Shown: positions 27,166-36,541, counted from the stretch's first letter. The stretch: DNA of 64,000 bases from DASXKD01 sp963734725 (GCA_963734725.1 CAVTIX010000009.1:310001-374000), one strand, 5' to 3'. Notes: generated by a model from the letters alone, not told the origin. Made by a program: numbers and translations.

Positions 27166-28119
27166 TCAGGTCATCGCCACGACCACCTTCGCCTTGGCGT
27201 GGCCTTGTTCCAGGTAGGCGATCGCTTTGGCGATGTCGGCGAACGGGTAGCGCCGGTCGATCTGCGGGCGCACCTGGTCGGCCTCGATCAGGGCCGACAG
27301 CGTCTCTAGGTCCCTGGCGGTCGCGTGCGCCTGCACCTGGGTGATGTCTTTGCCGCCGCGCAGCGAGACGCCGAGGAGCCTCGGCACGCTGGTGAAGCCG
27401 GTGACGGCGGCCTTGCCGTCTGCGGCCAGCGCCTTCTTGAGATCGGGCACCGAGCAGTTCCCGACCGTGTCCAAGATGAGGTCATAGCGCTGCCCGCTCG
27501 CGGCGAAGTCGGTGGCCGTGTAGTCGACGATGTGGTCGGCGCCGAGGGAGCGGGCCAGGTCGAGGTTGCCGGTGCTGGTCACGGCGGTCACCTCGGGTCC
27601 GTAAGCCTTGGCGATCTGAACCGCGAAGGTGCCGACGCCGCCGGCTGCGCCGTTGATCAGGACCTTCTGCTGGGGCCGGAGGTCGCCGTGGTGGCGAAGG
27701 CCCTGCAGCGCGGTGACCGCCGCCATGGGAACGGCAGCCGCTTCCTCGAACGACAAGCTGGCCGGCTTGGGGGACACGGCGTCCACGGGCACGGCAACGT
27801 ATTCGGCAAAACCGCCGTAGCCGTGGTCCAAGAGGTTGGCGTAGACCTCGTCGCCGGGCTGGAACTGGGTGACGCCGCCGCCGACCGCCTCCACCTGCCC
27901 GGCGACGTTGACGCCCAGGATTTTATGTCTGGGCCGTAGCAACCCCAGGGTGGCCCGCGAGAACAGGGGCCTGCCCCGCATTAGGTGCCAGTCCGCGGCG
28001 TTGACCGATGCCGCCAGCACCTTCACCAGGACTTCGCCGTCGTTCGGGGCAGGCTTGTCAAGCTCGGCCATCCGAAGGTTCTCCGGCGGCCCGTACTTCT
28101 CGTAGATGACTGCCTTCAT
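27166..28119 (-). CDS. NAD(P)-dependent oxidoreductase, MDR family (quinone oxidoreductase-like)
   Basis: 317 residues from ATG 28119 (MKAVIYEKYGPPENLRM). GroES-like N-terminal domain with GVNVAGQVEAVG and FQPGDEVYANL. Rossmann fold with the NADPH motif INGAAGGVGTFAVQIAKAYG (about residue 150), SLGADHIVDYT and a C-terminal YPFADIAKAIAYLEQGHAKA. The structural zinc-binding Cys cluster is absent, as in zeta-crystallin/quinone oxidoreductase relatives. Probably a cytoplasmic reductase of quinones or enones. Apparently monocistronic. Confidence 0.9.
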   Translation of the reverse strand: MKAVIYEKYGPPENLRMAELDKPAPNDGEVLVKVLAASVNAADWHLMRGRPLFSRATLGLLRPRHKILGVNVAGQVEAVGGGVTQFQPGDEVYANLLDHGYGGFAEYVAVPVDAVSPKPASLSFEEAAAVPMAAVTALQGLRHHGDLRPQQKVLINGAAGGVGTFAVQIAKAYGPEVTAVTSTGNLDLARSLGADHIVDYTATDFAASGQRYDLILDTVGNCSVPDLKKALAADGKAAVTGFTSVPRLLGVSLRGGKDITQVQAHATARDLETLSALIEADQVRPQIDRRYPFADIAKAIAYLEQGHAKAKVVVAMT

Positions 28120-28519
28120 GACTGCATCCTTTCCACGGGCACGGCCCTCAGTGCACCACCTGCGGCCATCAGATATTTCCCGAGCAGAACTGGCCCGCAA
28201 GCCAGCCGTTAGCAAGACTGCCGGATGCCCTGTCCATCGGGGCAGCGCTGGTGCAGCGGGCCCTGCAGCCTGTGGCGGTCGGCGCCGACGCTGAGAGGCG
28301 GCCCACCCACCCCGGCCCCAGCCGAACCGGATCGGATGGACAGCCGAAGCCACTCCCGCGCATACCTTGTGCTACCCGATCCCCAGACCCGGCGCCTCGG
28401 GCAAGAACCGGAACGGTCTCGGCTACGACCAGACATCTGAAGCCCTCAGGCGCCGATCGCCCAGTTATGCACCTACCGCAGCACGGTCATAATCTGCCAG
28501 ACTGCCGCTCCTAACGGAT

Positions 28520-28678
28520 GTTATCTGAAGCCGTCCCCGTCTACGCCGCGCCTGACCAGGACGTCTGCGGCGTAGACATGTAGCTGAACAGCGTTCACGC
28601 AGTAGCCGCTTAGTTCTAAAAACAGCAGCGACAAGGGGATTCGCACGTGGTCTGCGGCGGAGACACTGTTCAGATAAC
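28520..28678. repeat. 159-bp palindromic element, MITE or structured RNA candidate
   Basis: GTTATCTGAA (28520-28529) and TTCAGATAAC (28669-28678) are perfect 10-bp inverted ends. Inside, GTCTACGCCGC (28539) and GCGGCGTAGAC (28567) form an 11-bp hairpin, and a near-copy of the latter (TCTGCGGCGGAGAC) recurs near 28651. The segment is richer in A and T than its neighbourhood and has no coding frame. The surrounding 28120-28519 and 28679-28975 show no recognisable gene. Confidence 0.5.
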
Positions 28679-28975
28679 GTGCCCACCACGCAGCAAAAAG
28701 AAACACAAGACACCTGCGGCGGCTACAGCGAAGACACCCCGATCCGGGCTTGAGATAACCAGCGTAAGAGGCAGTGTGTCTAGCGGTGCCGGAGATTTTC
28801 TGATCTTCTTGATTGACTGGTTCTGATCTGGGGTTTCTTACTACGGCTGGCAGCCGGTGCCGGTGGGTGCGGGGCGTGGGCGTGCGGCAGTTCCGCGCCG
28901 GAAACGAGCCGTCGGCGGCGCGGTTGCGGTGCCCGTCACCCGGGTCTTCTCGCCCTACGTAGTGCAAGCGGGCTG

Positions 28976-29001
28976 GGCCCGCCCGCGGGTGCGGGCGGGC
29001 C
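28976..29001. repeat. Strong 11-bp hairpin near the IS110 gene end
   Basis: GGCCCGCCCGC and GCGGGCGGGCC around GGGT. It could stop transcription arriving from the IS110 gene at 29168, or be part of the IS110 non-coding end. A second hairpin TCTCCCC-TCAT-GGGGAGA-like lies near 29106-29124. Confidence 0.4.
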
Positions 29002-29167
29002 TGCTCCTACAGCGTTCAACCGGGCTGGTGAGAAGGTCCGGGCGACCAGGGGAGAGCTGCCCAGGGTTATCTGCGAGGTGATCCTCGGGGCGGATGCGGG
29101 CTCGCTCTCCCCTCATCGGGGAGAAGGTCTAGGGCACCGGTGCGGGGTGCGGGCCGCGAAGCGCTGC

Positions 29168-30598
29168 TCAGGCGGCCTCCGCGTGGTGGCGGGGGGCGTG
29201 CTGGCAGCTGGCGGCGCCGGAGGCGACGTCAGGATCCCAGCCGGTGCCGTGGACGACTATGGAGTAGATCCAGCGCAGCAGCGAGGCGGCGCACGCGACC
29301 CGGGCCTTCGCGCGCCGGGCGCGGGCCGCGGCCGCCGCGCTGGCCTGCCGTGAGCCCGTCCCGGACTGCGCTTGCGCGGCCTGCGCCGCGGCGGCGTCGG
29401 CGGCCGCGATCATCGCCGCGTATTTCGCGGCCATCACGGAGTTGTGGATGAGCAGCGGCCAGATCGCGCGCCACACGGTCAGCCGCAGGCCGGGCCTGCC
29501 GCGGCGGGAGATGTGCGCCTGGCCCTCAAAGGCGCCCGAGGCGTTACCGGACGGGGACAGCCCGGCATGCTTGACCAGCGATGATGAGCTGTCATACCGG
29601 CGGGGATCACCGGTCTCGGCCAAGATCGCCGCCGCGCCGACAGCGGTCAGCCCGGGGATGTCCGCCAGCCGGGACAGGCCGAGCTCGCCCAGCACGGCGG
29701 CCATGCCGGCCTCCACGGCCCGCAGCTGGGCGCGGGTCCGCTGCAGGTCACCCAGCTCATCGGCGCACCGCCGCAGCAGCCCCCGCCGGTGGGATACCAC
29801 CACCCCCTCGGTGCTGGCCAGCGCGGCGAACACGGCCCGGCATACCGGGCTGGCGGGCCGCTGGCCGCCCCACCCGGCCACGGCCTGGCGGACCAGGGCG
29901 GTGAATTCCGCCAGCCCGATGGCGGCCAGCTTTTCCGGCTGCCCGCCGCACCGCGACGTCACCACCTGCATCGCCGCCAGCCAGGTCACCGACCCAAACG
30001 GATGCGCGCACGCCTCAGGCGCCACCGGCCAGGCCACCGACAGGAAATCCCGGGCCCGCTGCACCGACGCGGTCGCCGCCGTGATCAGCTGAGCGCGCCG
30101 CCGCCCCAGGCGCCGCAGCTGCGCCCACGCCTCATCCAGCTCCTCCGGGATATAGCAGTGCAGCTCGATAGCCAGCCGGGCGATCATCACGCAGTCCGCC
30201 TCATCGGTCTTATGCGTGGTGTAATCCTGCTGCTGGCGGGCGATATGAGAGACCAGCGGCTGCACGCACACCAGCGGCAGCCCCCGCTCCGCGCACAGCC
30301 GCTGCACCTGCAGCCACCGCGCCCCGGCCGGCTCGCACGCCACCGCCACCGCCGCGTGCCCCTTCGCCCGCGCCTGCGCCACCGCCCAGTCCAGCGCCTC
30401 ACCCAGCCGGAACGCCTTCACCCGCACCGTCTTACGCGCCAGCACCCGCACGTCATGATCAATCACCGCGATCGCCTGCTTCTCCTCGCCCAGATCGATG
30501 CCGATCACCGCGCCGTCACGCGGCAGCATCCCCCGCAGCCGCTCCCGCCGCGCATTCCGCCGCCGGTCACCCCGCGTCGCGCCGCTACCCTTACCCAC
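29168..30598 (-). CDS. IS110-family transposase (DEDD)
   Basis: 476 residues from GTG 30598. The RuvC-like DEDD N-terminal domain shows IGIDLGEEKQAIAVID (first Asp), VACEPAGARWLQVQ (Glu) and HKTDEADCVMIARLA (Asp pair). The C-terminal Tnp_20 domain has LADIPGLTAVGAAAILAETG and HAGLSPSGNASG-AF. IS110 enzymes act as recombinases guided by a bridge RNA made from a non-coding end of the element. The gene is unbroken. Exact element ends were not identified; IS110 elements lack long terminal repeats. Confidence 0.9.
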   Translation of the reverse strand: MGKGSGATRGDRRRNARRERLRGMLPRDGAVIGIDLGEEKQAIAVIDHDVRVLARKTVRVKAFRLGEALDWAVAQARAKGHAAVAVACEPAGARWLQVQRLCAERGLPLVCVQPLVSHIARQQQDYTTHKTDEADCVMIARLAIELHCYIPEELDEAWAQLRRLGRRRAQLITAATASVQRARDFLSVAWPVAPEACAHPFGSVTWLAAMQVVTSRCGGQPEKLAAIGLAEFTALVRQAVAGWGGQRPASPVCRAVFAALASTEGVVVSHRRGLLRRCADELGDLQRTRAQLRAVEAGMAAVLGELGLSRLADIPGLTAVGAAAILAETGDPRRYDSSSSLVKHAGLSPSGNASGAFEGQAHISRRGRPGLRLTVWRAIWPLLIHNSVMAAKYAAMIAAADAAAAQAAQAQSGTGSRQASAAAAARARRAKARVACAASLLRWIYSIVVHGTGWDPDVASGAASCQHAPRHHAEAA

Positions 30599-30599
30599 A

Positions 30600-30660
30600 G
30601 AACGTCCTCCTCGCTGCGATTGGGACACCAAGCCCGAACTATCGCACCAGGAGGACGTTC
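30600..30660 (-). promoter_or_regulatory. 12-bp inverted repeat covering the IS110 ribosome-binding site
   Basis: On the minus strand GAACGTCCTCCT (30660-30649) and AGGAGGACGTTC (30611-30600) are perfectly complementary around a 37-base loop. The second arm is the Shine-Dalgarno sequence of the IS110 gene, which starts at 30598, and the first arm carries its CCTCCT antidote. It may hide the ribosome-binding site when transcription starts outside the element, or belong to the bridge-RNA region. Confidence 0.5.
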
Positions 30661-31020
30661 CTGTATCACCAGCATCTCTGCAGGACAACCGCCCCTAGCG
30701 CGTTGTCCTATTACTACGGCGGGTCGGCGCGCCTGGTTGAGCCGGCTGGGGGTCACGCGGTGTGACTGGGTAGCTGGGCAGGTGGCGGGGCAGCCCCTAC
30801 CGCACCAGACTGGCCGCATGACAGCCGCTGAGGTGGTCGGTGCCTTCGCCCGCGCGTAGGACTCTGATGACGATGCCGGGCGGGCTGCTGCTCCCGGCCC
30901 GCGCGGCAAGAGGGCTGGCGCGGCTGCCCGGCAGGTGCTGCGAGCTTGTTGTTACCGAGAAGGCTCTGTTCGGGGCAGTTGTGTGCTGCTTTGATAGTTA
31001 CGGATGCTTTAGGGCCGGGG

Positions 31021-32379
31021 ATGTGCCTGATCAAGCACGGGGAGGCGAGCGTCTTGGCTGCCCAAGCGAGTGGCGCTACGGGACGGGTCAAGGGCGAGCG
31101 CCCCTTCCCGGACCGGCCGGAAGGCACGAACTGTCTTCCCCAGATCGACCACATCCTGGTTCTCATGATGGAGAACCACTCCTACGATAATTATCTGGGC
31201 ATGCTGGGGCGTGGCCACGGTGAGCAGCCGCGGGGAGACGGGTTCACGATCGGAGCCGGTGGCCAGCCCACGGCCGCAAATCCCACCCCAGACGGTAAAG
31301 TCCAGCATGCTTTCCGCATGCCGACCACGTGCCAGCTGCCTGGTGTGCCGTCCCAGGAATGGAAGCAGGCCCATATCCAGTTCAACGGGGGCCGGAACGA
31401 CGGATTTGTAAAATCGGCCAGCGGCCCGGTCGCCATGGGCTATTGGACCGGGGAGGATCTGCCGTGGGCTTACTCGCTGGCCACTACGTTCCCGGTAGCT
31501 GACCGCTGGTTCGCGCCGATCCTGGGCCAGACCCAGCCCTGCCGCCGGTACCTGCTGGCGGCAACCTCGGCCGGGATGGTCGATGACATCCTTCCGGAAA
31601 ACGCCGTCCCCGCTCCCGAGGGGACCATCTTCGACCGCCTGGATGCCCACCAGATCCCGTGGCGGAACTATTACTCCAGCTTCCCCCCCACCTGCTACGT
31701 GTTCCCCGGTGAGGCGATCGAAGGCCATTCAAGCCTGGTCAAGATCGAGCAGTTCTTCGCCGACGCCAAAACGGGCAATCTTCCCGGGTTCGCGATCATC
31801 GACCCCGATTTCGGCAACAGCTCCGGGGAGAACCCGCAGAACATCGTGCACGGTGAGGTCTTCGCCGCCTCGGTCGTGCAAGCCGTGATGGAATCGCCGG
31901 CCTGGCCGCGCACGCTGCTGGTATGGACCTTCGATGAGGGCGGCGGCTACTACGACCACGTGCCGCCCCCCCCGGCCGTCACGCCCGATGACGTCCCGCC
32001 GCTGCAGCCGCCGCCGTGGTATGACGGGTTCGCCCGGTACGGATTCCGGGTCCCAGCCGTCGTGGTGTCCCCGTGGAGCCTGCGAGATCATGTGACCAGC
32101 GTGGTCCACGACCACACCTCGATCCTGGCGATGGTCGAGCGGAAATGGAACCTGCCAGCCATGACTGGCCGCGACGCCGCCGCCGCGGACCTGTCCGACT
32201 TCCTCAACCTCGACGTGCCGTCGTTCGCCGAGCCACCCACACTGGCCCAGCCGCTGGCCGGCCCCGCCCAGCTCGCCTGCGACAAGAACGGCCCCGGGCA
32301 AATACCGCCCCCAGGCTCGGTGACCCGGGCTAGCCAACCATTGCGACCCCCTGCGCCGCGCCGTCACCCGGCCCGGTGA
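31021..32379 (+). CDS. Phosphoesterase of the PF04185 family (phospholipase C/acid phosphatase-like)
   Basis: 452 residues from ATG 31021; the frame stays open to 30946. Family motifs: QIDHILVLMMENHSYDNYLG with the Glu-Asn metal ligands near residue 45, VADRWFAPILGQTQPCRRYL, FAIIDPDFG, LLVWTFDEGGGYYDHVPPP and GFRVPAVVVSPW. Enzymes of this alkaline-phosphatase-like superfamily cleave phospholipids or phosphomonoesters, usually outside the cell after Tat export. No signal peptide is seen here, so the true start may be lost or the protein may be cytoplasmic. The C-terminal 40 residues are Pro-rich. Confidence 0.85.
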   Translation: MCLIKHGEASVLAAQASGATGRVKGERPFPDRPEGTNCLPQIDHILVLMMENHSYDNYLGMLGRGHGEQPRGDGFTIGAGGQPTAANPTPDGKVQHAFRMPTTCQLPGVPSQEWKQAHIQFNGGRNDGFVKSASGPVAMGYWTGEDLPWAYSLATTFPVADRWFAPILGQTQPCRRYLLAATSAGMVDDILPENAVPAPEGTIFDRLDAHQIPWRNYYSSFPPTCYVFPGEAIEGHSSLVKIEQFFADAKTGNLPGFAIIDPDFGNSSGENPQNIVHGEVFAASVVQAVMESPAWPRTLLVWTFDEGGGYYDHVPPPPAVTPDDVPPLQPPPWYDGFARYGFRVPAVVVSPWSLRDHVTSVVHDHTSILAMVERKWNLPAMTGRDAAAADLSDFLNLDVPSFAEPPTLAQPLAGPAQLACDKNGPGQIPPPGSVTRASQPLRPPAPRRHPAR

Positions 32380-33246
32380 TCGTCACGTTTGCCCGGCCGC
32401 GATCATGCCGCGAGGCGTTCACCCGGAGTTTGGCGCGGGCCCGGCCGTGGACGCGTGCCGAAGCGGGACCGTCCGGCCATCTCGGCCAATCTTCAGGGTT
32501 ATGATCGTCGGCCGGGCTCATTTCGACCATGCGGGCGACGACACGGGAGGGATATTTGAGCAGAGCGCGATCGGCGCTGACAGCGCCAACGGCATAATGC
32601 TGACCGAGAACGATCACTGGGTCGACGTGATCAATGCGCTCGGCTTCGACCAGGAGGCAGGCGCCGCCGCGCCCGTCAAACCGATCAAGTCGCTCCAGGC
32701 AAGCTCCTCGCCGGACCCACGCCCCCGAAGAAAAGCGGGCGGGCGCAGAATCACGGTTCGGGACGCTGCCAAAACGGTCACTTGACGGTCGAGCTGCCGA
32801 TCATAACGGCGGGACTGCACGCATGCTGTCACCCGCCTGCCACGTTCTGTGACCACTCGTAACCTCCGACTGCATTTTCGGCAGAATCGTCCCGAATCTG
32901 CGTGACGCTCGCTGGACGGTTAGGAAGGTAAATGCTTGCTCCGCGCCACGAGCCAAGATCACGAGTGCCGGTGAGTGACGGGGAAGACGGAGCAGAGCAG
33001 GGCCGCGCGGGTGTTCGGGGCGGGTAAGGCGGGCGGGGTCATCATGCTGTCGCCGTGATGTGATCATCCACTCTCCGCCGTCAGCGACCGCGGATCAGGT
33101 CGTTTCGGCCAACAGCGCAATCGGGCGTGCGCACAGGAAGTGGTCATAGGCAGCGCATAGCCCGGTCTGACGGAGCGGACAGGCGGCGGAGGCACGGTGG
33201 CGCCAGGGCCGCCACCGTGGGCGGCCACGGCACGAAGGAGATCACC
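32380..33246. other. Intergenic stretch, no recognised gene
   Basis: A plus-strand frame from about 32405 to 32785 has no recognisable domain. No conserved signal was seen apart from the ribosome-binding AAGGAG just before 33247. Confidence 0.4.
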
Positions 33247-33714
33247 ATGTCCGACTCGGCGAACACCCGCGGGCGCAAGAAACGGTGGGCAGGCGCCGTG
33301 GGCCTGCTGGCCGCGGGCGTCATCACCGGTGGCGTCCTGGCCAGCGCGCTGAGCGCGTCCGCGAACAGCACGTCCGCGGCAGGCGGCAGCACCGCGCCGC
33401 CCGCGAGCAGCGGCAATGCGAGGACGCCGGGACCCGGCGGCGCCCAGCCGGCCCGTTCCGACGAGAAGAGCCTGCCGAGCGCCACGGCCGCGACACTCCG
33501 CGCGGCGGCGCTCAAGGCGGTTGCGGGTGGCGCCGTCTACCGGATCGAGACCGACGCCGGTGACGGCGTGTACGAGGCGCACATGACCAAGGCCGACGGC
33601 TCTTTGGTCACCGTCAAGTTCGACAAGAACCTGAAGGTCACGAAGGTAGAAAGCGGCATAGGCGCCGGTGATCCCGGCCCCGCCCGCCAGGCCCCGCCGG
33701 GCGCCGCCGCGTGA
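33247..33714 (+). CDS. PepSY-like secreted or membrane-anchored protein
   Basis: 155 residues from ATG 33247 after AAGGAGATCACC. N-terminal basic stretch RGRKKR and membrane segment AVGLLAAGVITGGVLASALS, a Ser/Pro/Gly-rich linker, then ATLRAAALKAVAGGAVYRIE and HMTKADGSLVTVKFDKNLKV. The last two have the helix-plus-strands pattern of PepSY domains. Small PepSY proteins usually sit outside the membrane and may inhibit proteases or bind ligands. 33715-34220 holds nothing recognisable. Confidence 0.75.
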   Translation: MSDSANTRGRKKRWAGAVGLLAAGVITGGVLASALSASANSTSAAGGSTAPPASSGNARTPGPGGAQPARSDEKSLPSATAATLRAAALKAVAGGAVYRIETDAGDGVYEAHMTKADGSLVTVKFDKNLKVTKVESGIGAGDPGPARQAPPGAAA

Positions 33715-34220
33715 GCTAGCCGGCGTCCCCTTCCGGGCGGCCGCGCTTCAGGACGAACGCAGGCCCAGGCGCGGCCGCCCGCGGCGCCGTGCTGACGCGT
33801 TTCGCCTCCGCGCCCCGCCGGCACCTAGCAAACCGCCCCGGCGAGTCCAAAGACCCACCCCCCACAGAGGTCCGAAGTGTGCCAAGTGCCAGCGAGGATC
33901 GCCTTGTCCTTATCGTTAGCCACACCTTGATCGCGAGCATGACGTTGCGTGTCTGGAAGCTCACATAGTGCCTGATCTGCGCCCGATCAGGCAGAGAGTC
34001 GATCATCGGCTGGGTTGACCAGAACGGCGGCTCGGCGTGCGTTATTCACAGTCTTTGCTGTCCGGTCTGCGGTTCGACCGGCCTCCCCGCGAAAGAGCCA
34101 TTCCAAGAGCCAACGTGGACAGACTTCAGGCCACAGCTAGCTACGTCAGGCGACTGTTGAGGCTGGTCAAGTGGCCCAGTGAGCCCTCTCCAGCCACGTC
34201 CAGCGACGTCTGGGAGGTGA

Positions 34221-34263
34221 CTGGGGGTCAAGGGGTCGCCGGTTCAAATCCGGCCGTCCCGAC
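34221..34263 (+). repeat. tRNA-Pro 3'-half attachment repeat, copy 1
   Basis: 43 bases running from the anticodon loop CTGGGGG through TCAAG, the T-arm GCCGGTTCAAATCCGGC and the acceptor strand CGTCCCG plus AC. This is the 3' half of a tRNA-Pro(GGG) gene without its 5' half, the usual form of an attachment site of tyrosine integrases. The same 43 bases occur at 35093, 47064 and 62145. Confidence 0.85.
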
Positions 34264-34264
34264 G

Positions 34265-34364
34265 CAGGTCAGAAGGCTGATCCCAGATCCAGGGTCGGCC
34301 TTCTGCCGTTTGGGGACCAAGATCGAAGCTCACGGCAGCGTCCTGGCGTCTTTGACCGCCGGTC
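34265..34364 (-). repeat. Left flank of the toxin-antitoxin slot, copy A
   Basis: Related to 61207-61299 in the order CAGGTCA, TGATCC, GGGTCGGCCT, TGGGGACCAAG, TCGA, CTGGCG, TTGACCGC and GGTC. Both lie just left of a toxin-antitoxin pair. On the minus strand the segment reads like the end of an integrase gene next to its attachment site, so it may be an integrase 3' relic. Confidence 0.5.
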
Positions 34365-34560
34365 AAGTCTGTCACCATGCAGACGATGCAGGGTCCAGCG
34401 CTTCGCCATGGCTGACCGGCCTTGAACTCGGTCGGCACGGCGTCCAAGATCGGGGATTGGCCAGTACTGGGCCAGAGGCCCGCGCGGCCATCGATCAGTA
34501 CCAGCCCGCCTCTTGGTGCGGTTCCCGGGCAGTGTCGGTAGCAAGCGATACCTTTGTGCC

Positions 34561-34722
34561 ATGACTGCTCGCCCGGCCGAGCCCGTTCCCGACGCTGACC
34601 CGGACGAGGCCGCCGTCGCCGCGGCCGCTTTCCGGGAATACCGGGAGTGGGTCGCCAAGGGCCGTCCGGGGGCTGTCTCGCATGAGGAGGCGATGGCAGA
34701 ACTGCTCGGCGACGCTCAGTGA
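34561..34722 (+). CDS. Antitoxin of a RelE/ParE-type pair
   Basis: 53 residues. Acidic helical protein (PDADPDEAAVAAAAFREYREW...SHEEAMAELLGDAQ) with the length and C-terminal EEAMAELL of short antitoxins that pair with RelE/ParE toxins. Its stop overlaps the toxin start (GTGA), so the two are translationally coupled. It should bind the toxin and repress the operon. No DNA-binding fold is obvious in so short a protein. Confidence 0.7.
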   Translation: MTARPAEPVPDADPDEAAVAAAAFREYREWVAKGRPGAVSHEEAMAELLGDAQ

Positions 34723-34952
34723 GGGTCGAGTGGCTGCCGACGGCACGAGCGTCGGCACGCCGCTTCATGACAGATCAAGCCGGGATGCGCACCATTGGGG
34801 CTGCAGTCGCCCAGTTGGCCGATAACCCGTACCCGCCGGAGGCGTTCCGGTGGGCCGAGGTGCTGCGGCTGCGTGTCGGCCCGTACCGGATTATGTACAC
34901 GGTCGAGGGCGACCTGATCACCATCCTCCGCGTTGACCGTCGCGCGGGCTAG
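34719..34952 (+). CDS. RelE/ParE-family toxin
   Basis: 77 residues from GTG 34719. The RelE/ParE fold is shown by VEWLPTARASARRFM, the AVAQLADNPYPPEAFRW loop, and the core strands LRLRVGPYRIMYTVEGDLITILRVDRR, where VGPYRIMY and the C-terminal Arg are typical. RelE relatives cut mRNA at the ribosome or poison gyrase. Placed between two attachment repeats, it can stabilise the element or survive as its last remnant. Confidence 0.85.
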   Translation: MRVEWLPTARASARRFMTDQAGMRTIGAAVAQLADNPYPPEAFRWAEVLRLRVGPYRIMYTVEGDLITILRVDRRAG

Positions 34953-34976
34953 CCCCCGCCCCGCAGCGAGTCGAGC

Positions 34977-35135
34977 TGGGGACCATCTGGGGACCACACG
35001 GCATGCATGGGGGCGAACAACCCGCAGGTCGCCGCCCATCGTGCCCGCCAGGCTGAACGCCTTTGAGCAGTGAAGACGCCTACTCCCCCGTTCTGGGGGT
35101 CAAGGGGTCGCCGGTTCAAATCCGGCCGTCCCGAC
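34977..35135 (+). repeat. 159-bp repeat ending in the attachment site, copy A (includes att copy 2)
   Basis: Aligns with 62029-62187 over the same length: TGGGGACC, GGGGACC-CACGGCAT, CGAACAACCCGCAGGT, CTGAACGCCT, CGCCTACTCCCCCGTTCT and then the 43-bp tRNA-Pro half (35093-35135). The last part also recurs at 47023-47106. It lies immediately right of the RelE-type toxin gene. Confidence 0.85.
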
Positions 35136-35145
35136 GTAGTCTGAA

Positions 35146-35177
35146 CTGCTGATATGCCTCGCGCGGCATATCAGCAG
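35146..35177 (-). terminator. Hairpin at the end of the integrase gene
   Basis: CTGCTGATATGCC and GGCATATCAGCAG, perfect 13-bp arms around TCGCGC. It overlaps the integrase stop codon (35171-35173) and separates it from the attachment site. Could also protect the attachment site from read-through. Confidence 0.6.
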
Positions 35178-36450
35178 CTGTTCATTTGGGCCGGTTGTGG
35201 TCGCAATGTGGTCGCGGGCGAGCGCCTTCCTGACGGCGGTTGCCTAGCCTTGCGTTCGGCGTTGTCGAGGGCCGTGGCGGTGGCGTCCACGGCATCCTGG
35301 GCGGCTTGCCGGGTGAGGTGGCCGTAGATGTCGACAGTGGTCGACAGCGTGGAGTGCCGTAGTGTCTTGGACACCATGGCCAGCGGTACCCCGGCTGTGA
35401 TCATGATGGTGGCGGCCAGGTGACGGAGATCGTGGACCCGGATGCGCGGCAGGCCCGCCGCGTCGGTCAGGTCGTAGAAGTGGTGGAGCACGTACTCGGG
35501 TCGGAGTGGCTGCCCGTCCGGCCGACAGAAGACGAGGCCGCGGTCGTGGTACGCCGCACCGGTGAGCGCCTCCCGGCGGTGCCGTCGCGCCCGCTGGCGT
35601 AGCGCGTCGACCGCTCGCGCGGACAGGGCGATCCAGTCGCGACTGCCGGTGGTCTTCGGCGAGTTGAAGACTAGGCGGCTGTTGTTGACGGCGACGAGGG
35701 TGTGGCGGACGAATAGTAGCCGGGCGTCGAGGTCGACGTCGGCCCAGTGCAGGCCGAGCGCTTCGCCTTTGCGCATGCCGGTGCAGATGAGCACCTCGAA
35801 GAGCTCAGTAAGTGGGTCGTCGATCTGATGGCAGTGGCGCAGGAACGCGGCTGCCTCTTCAACTGTCCAACATGGACGCTCGATGCGGCGCGGCAGCGGG
35901 ATGGCCGTGTGGCGGGCCGCATTGTGGGTCAGCCGACGTTGGCGGATCGCGTCGTTCAGGGCGCTGGACAGCGTGGCGATGCACCGGCGCACGGTGACCG
36001 GGCCGCGGCCACTGGCGAGCTGAGTGCGGACGAACTGGTAGACGTGTTGGTGGGTGAGGCGTTCCAGCCGGACCGCGCCGAAGGCCGGCACCAGATCGTT
36101 GTGCAGGTAGTCGTGGTATCGGGCGATGGTGGTCGGCTTGAGCCACTGGGCCTTGGCATCCAGCCAGCCGACCAGGTAGTCCGCGACGGTCTGCGCGTCG
36201 TCGACGTAGACGCCGGCCCGTTCGCATTCCAGCACCCGGGCCAGCGCGGCACGGGCGTCGGATCGGGTCTCGTAGCCGCTGCGGCGCATCGTCTTGCGCT
36301 TACGGTGGGATGAAGGCATGTGACGGCGAACGCCCAGCTGCCGTGCCGCGGGTTGGCCAGGTGCGGGCAGCGGGCACCGAGTTGGCGGCCGTGCTCGTCG
36401 CGGCAGCCGCAGCGGCGGTATACGCGGCCTCGGTTCGGGTTGGGTCTCAT
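35171..36450 (-). CDS. int: Tyrosine-recombinase integrase, N-terminus frameshifted
   Basis: The catalytic half and SAM-like core-binding domain are intact from ATG 36319 (MPSSHRKRKTMRRSGYETRS) to 35171. Catalytic residues are visible: Arg in CTGMRKGEALGLHW, His-x-x-Arg in HDLRHLAATIM, the second His in LRHSTLSTT and Tyr in DIYGHL. The normal N-terminal zinc-ribbon-like start (YRRCGCRDEHGRQLG, RCPHLANPRHGSWAFAV) is encoded from ATG 36450 in another frame. A one-base loss near 36320 separates them. The gene points to attachment copy 2, 35 bp away, so this enzyme should act on the tRNA-Pro site. Activity without the intact N-terminus is doubtful. Confidence 0.85.
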
Positions 36451-36541
36451 GGCAACCTCCTGGGATCGGGTTCCTCATGGAGGCGATGGCGAGCGTGCTC
36501 GGATGCGACCACATCGCGACCACCGGCCGCGTTACTGCTGC

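Noticed and set aside
34221..34263. Possible intact tRNA gene
   Set aside because: Only the 3' half from the anticodon loop onward is present; no D-arm or 5' acceptor strand upstream in any of the four copies.
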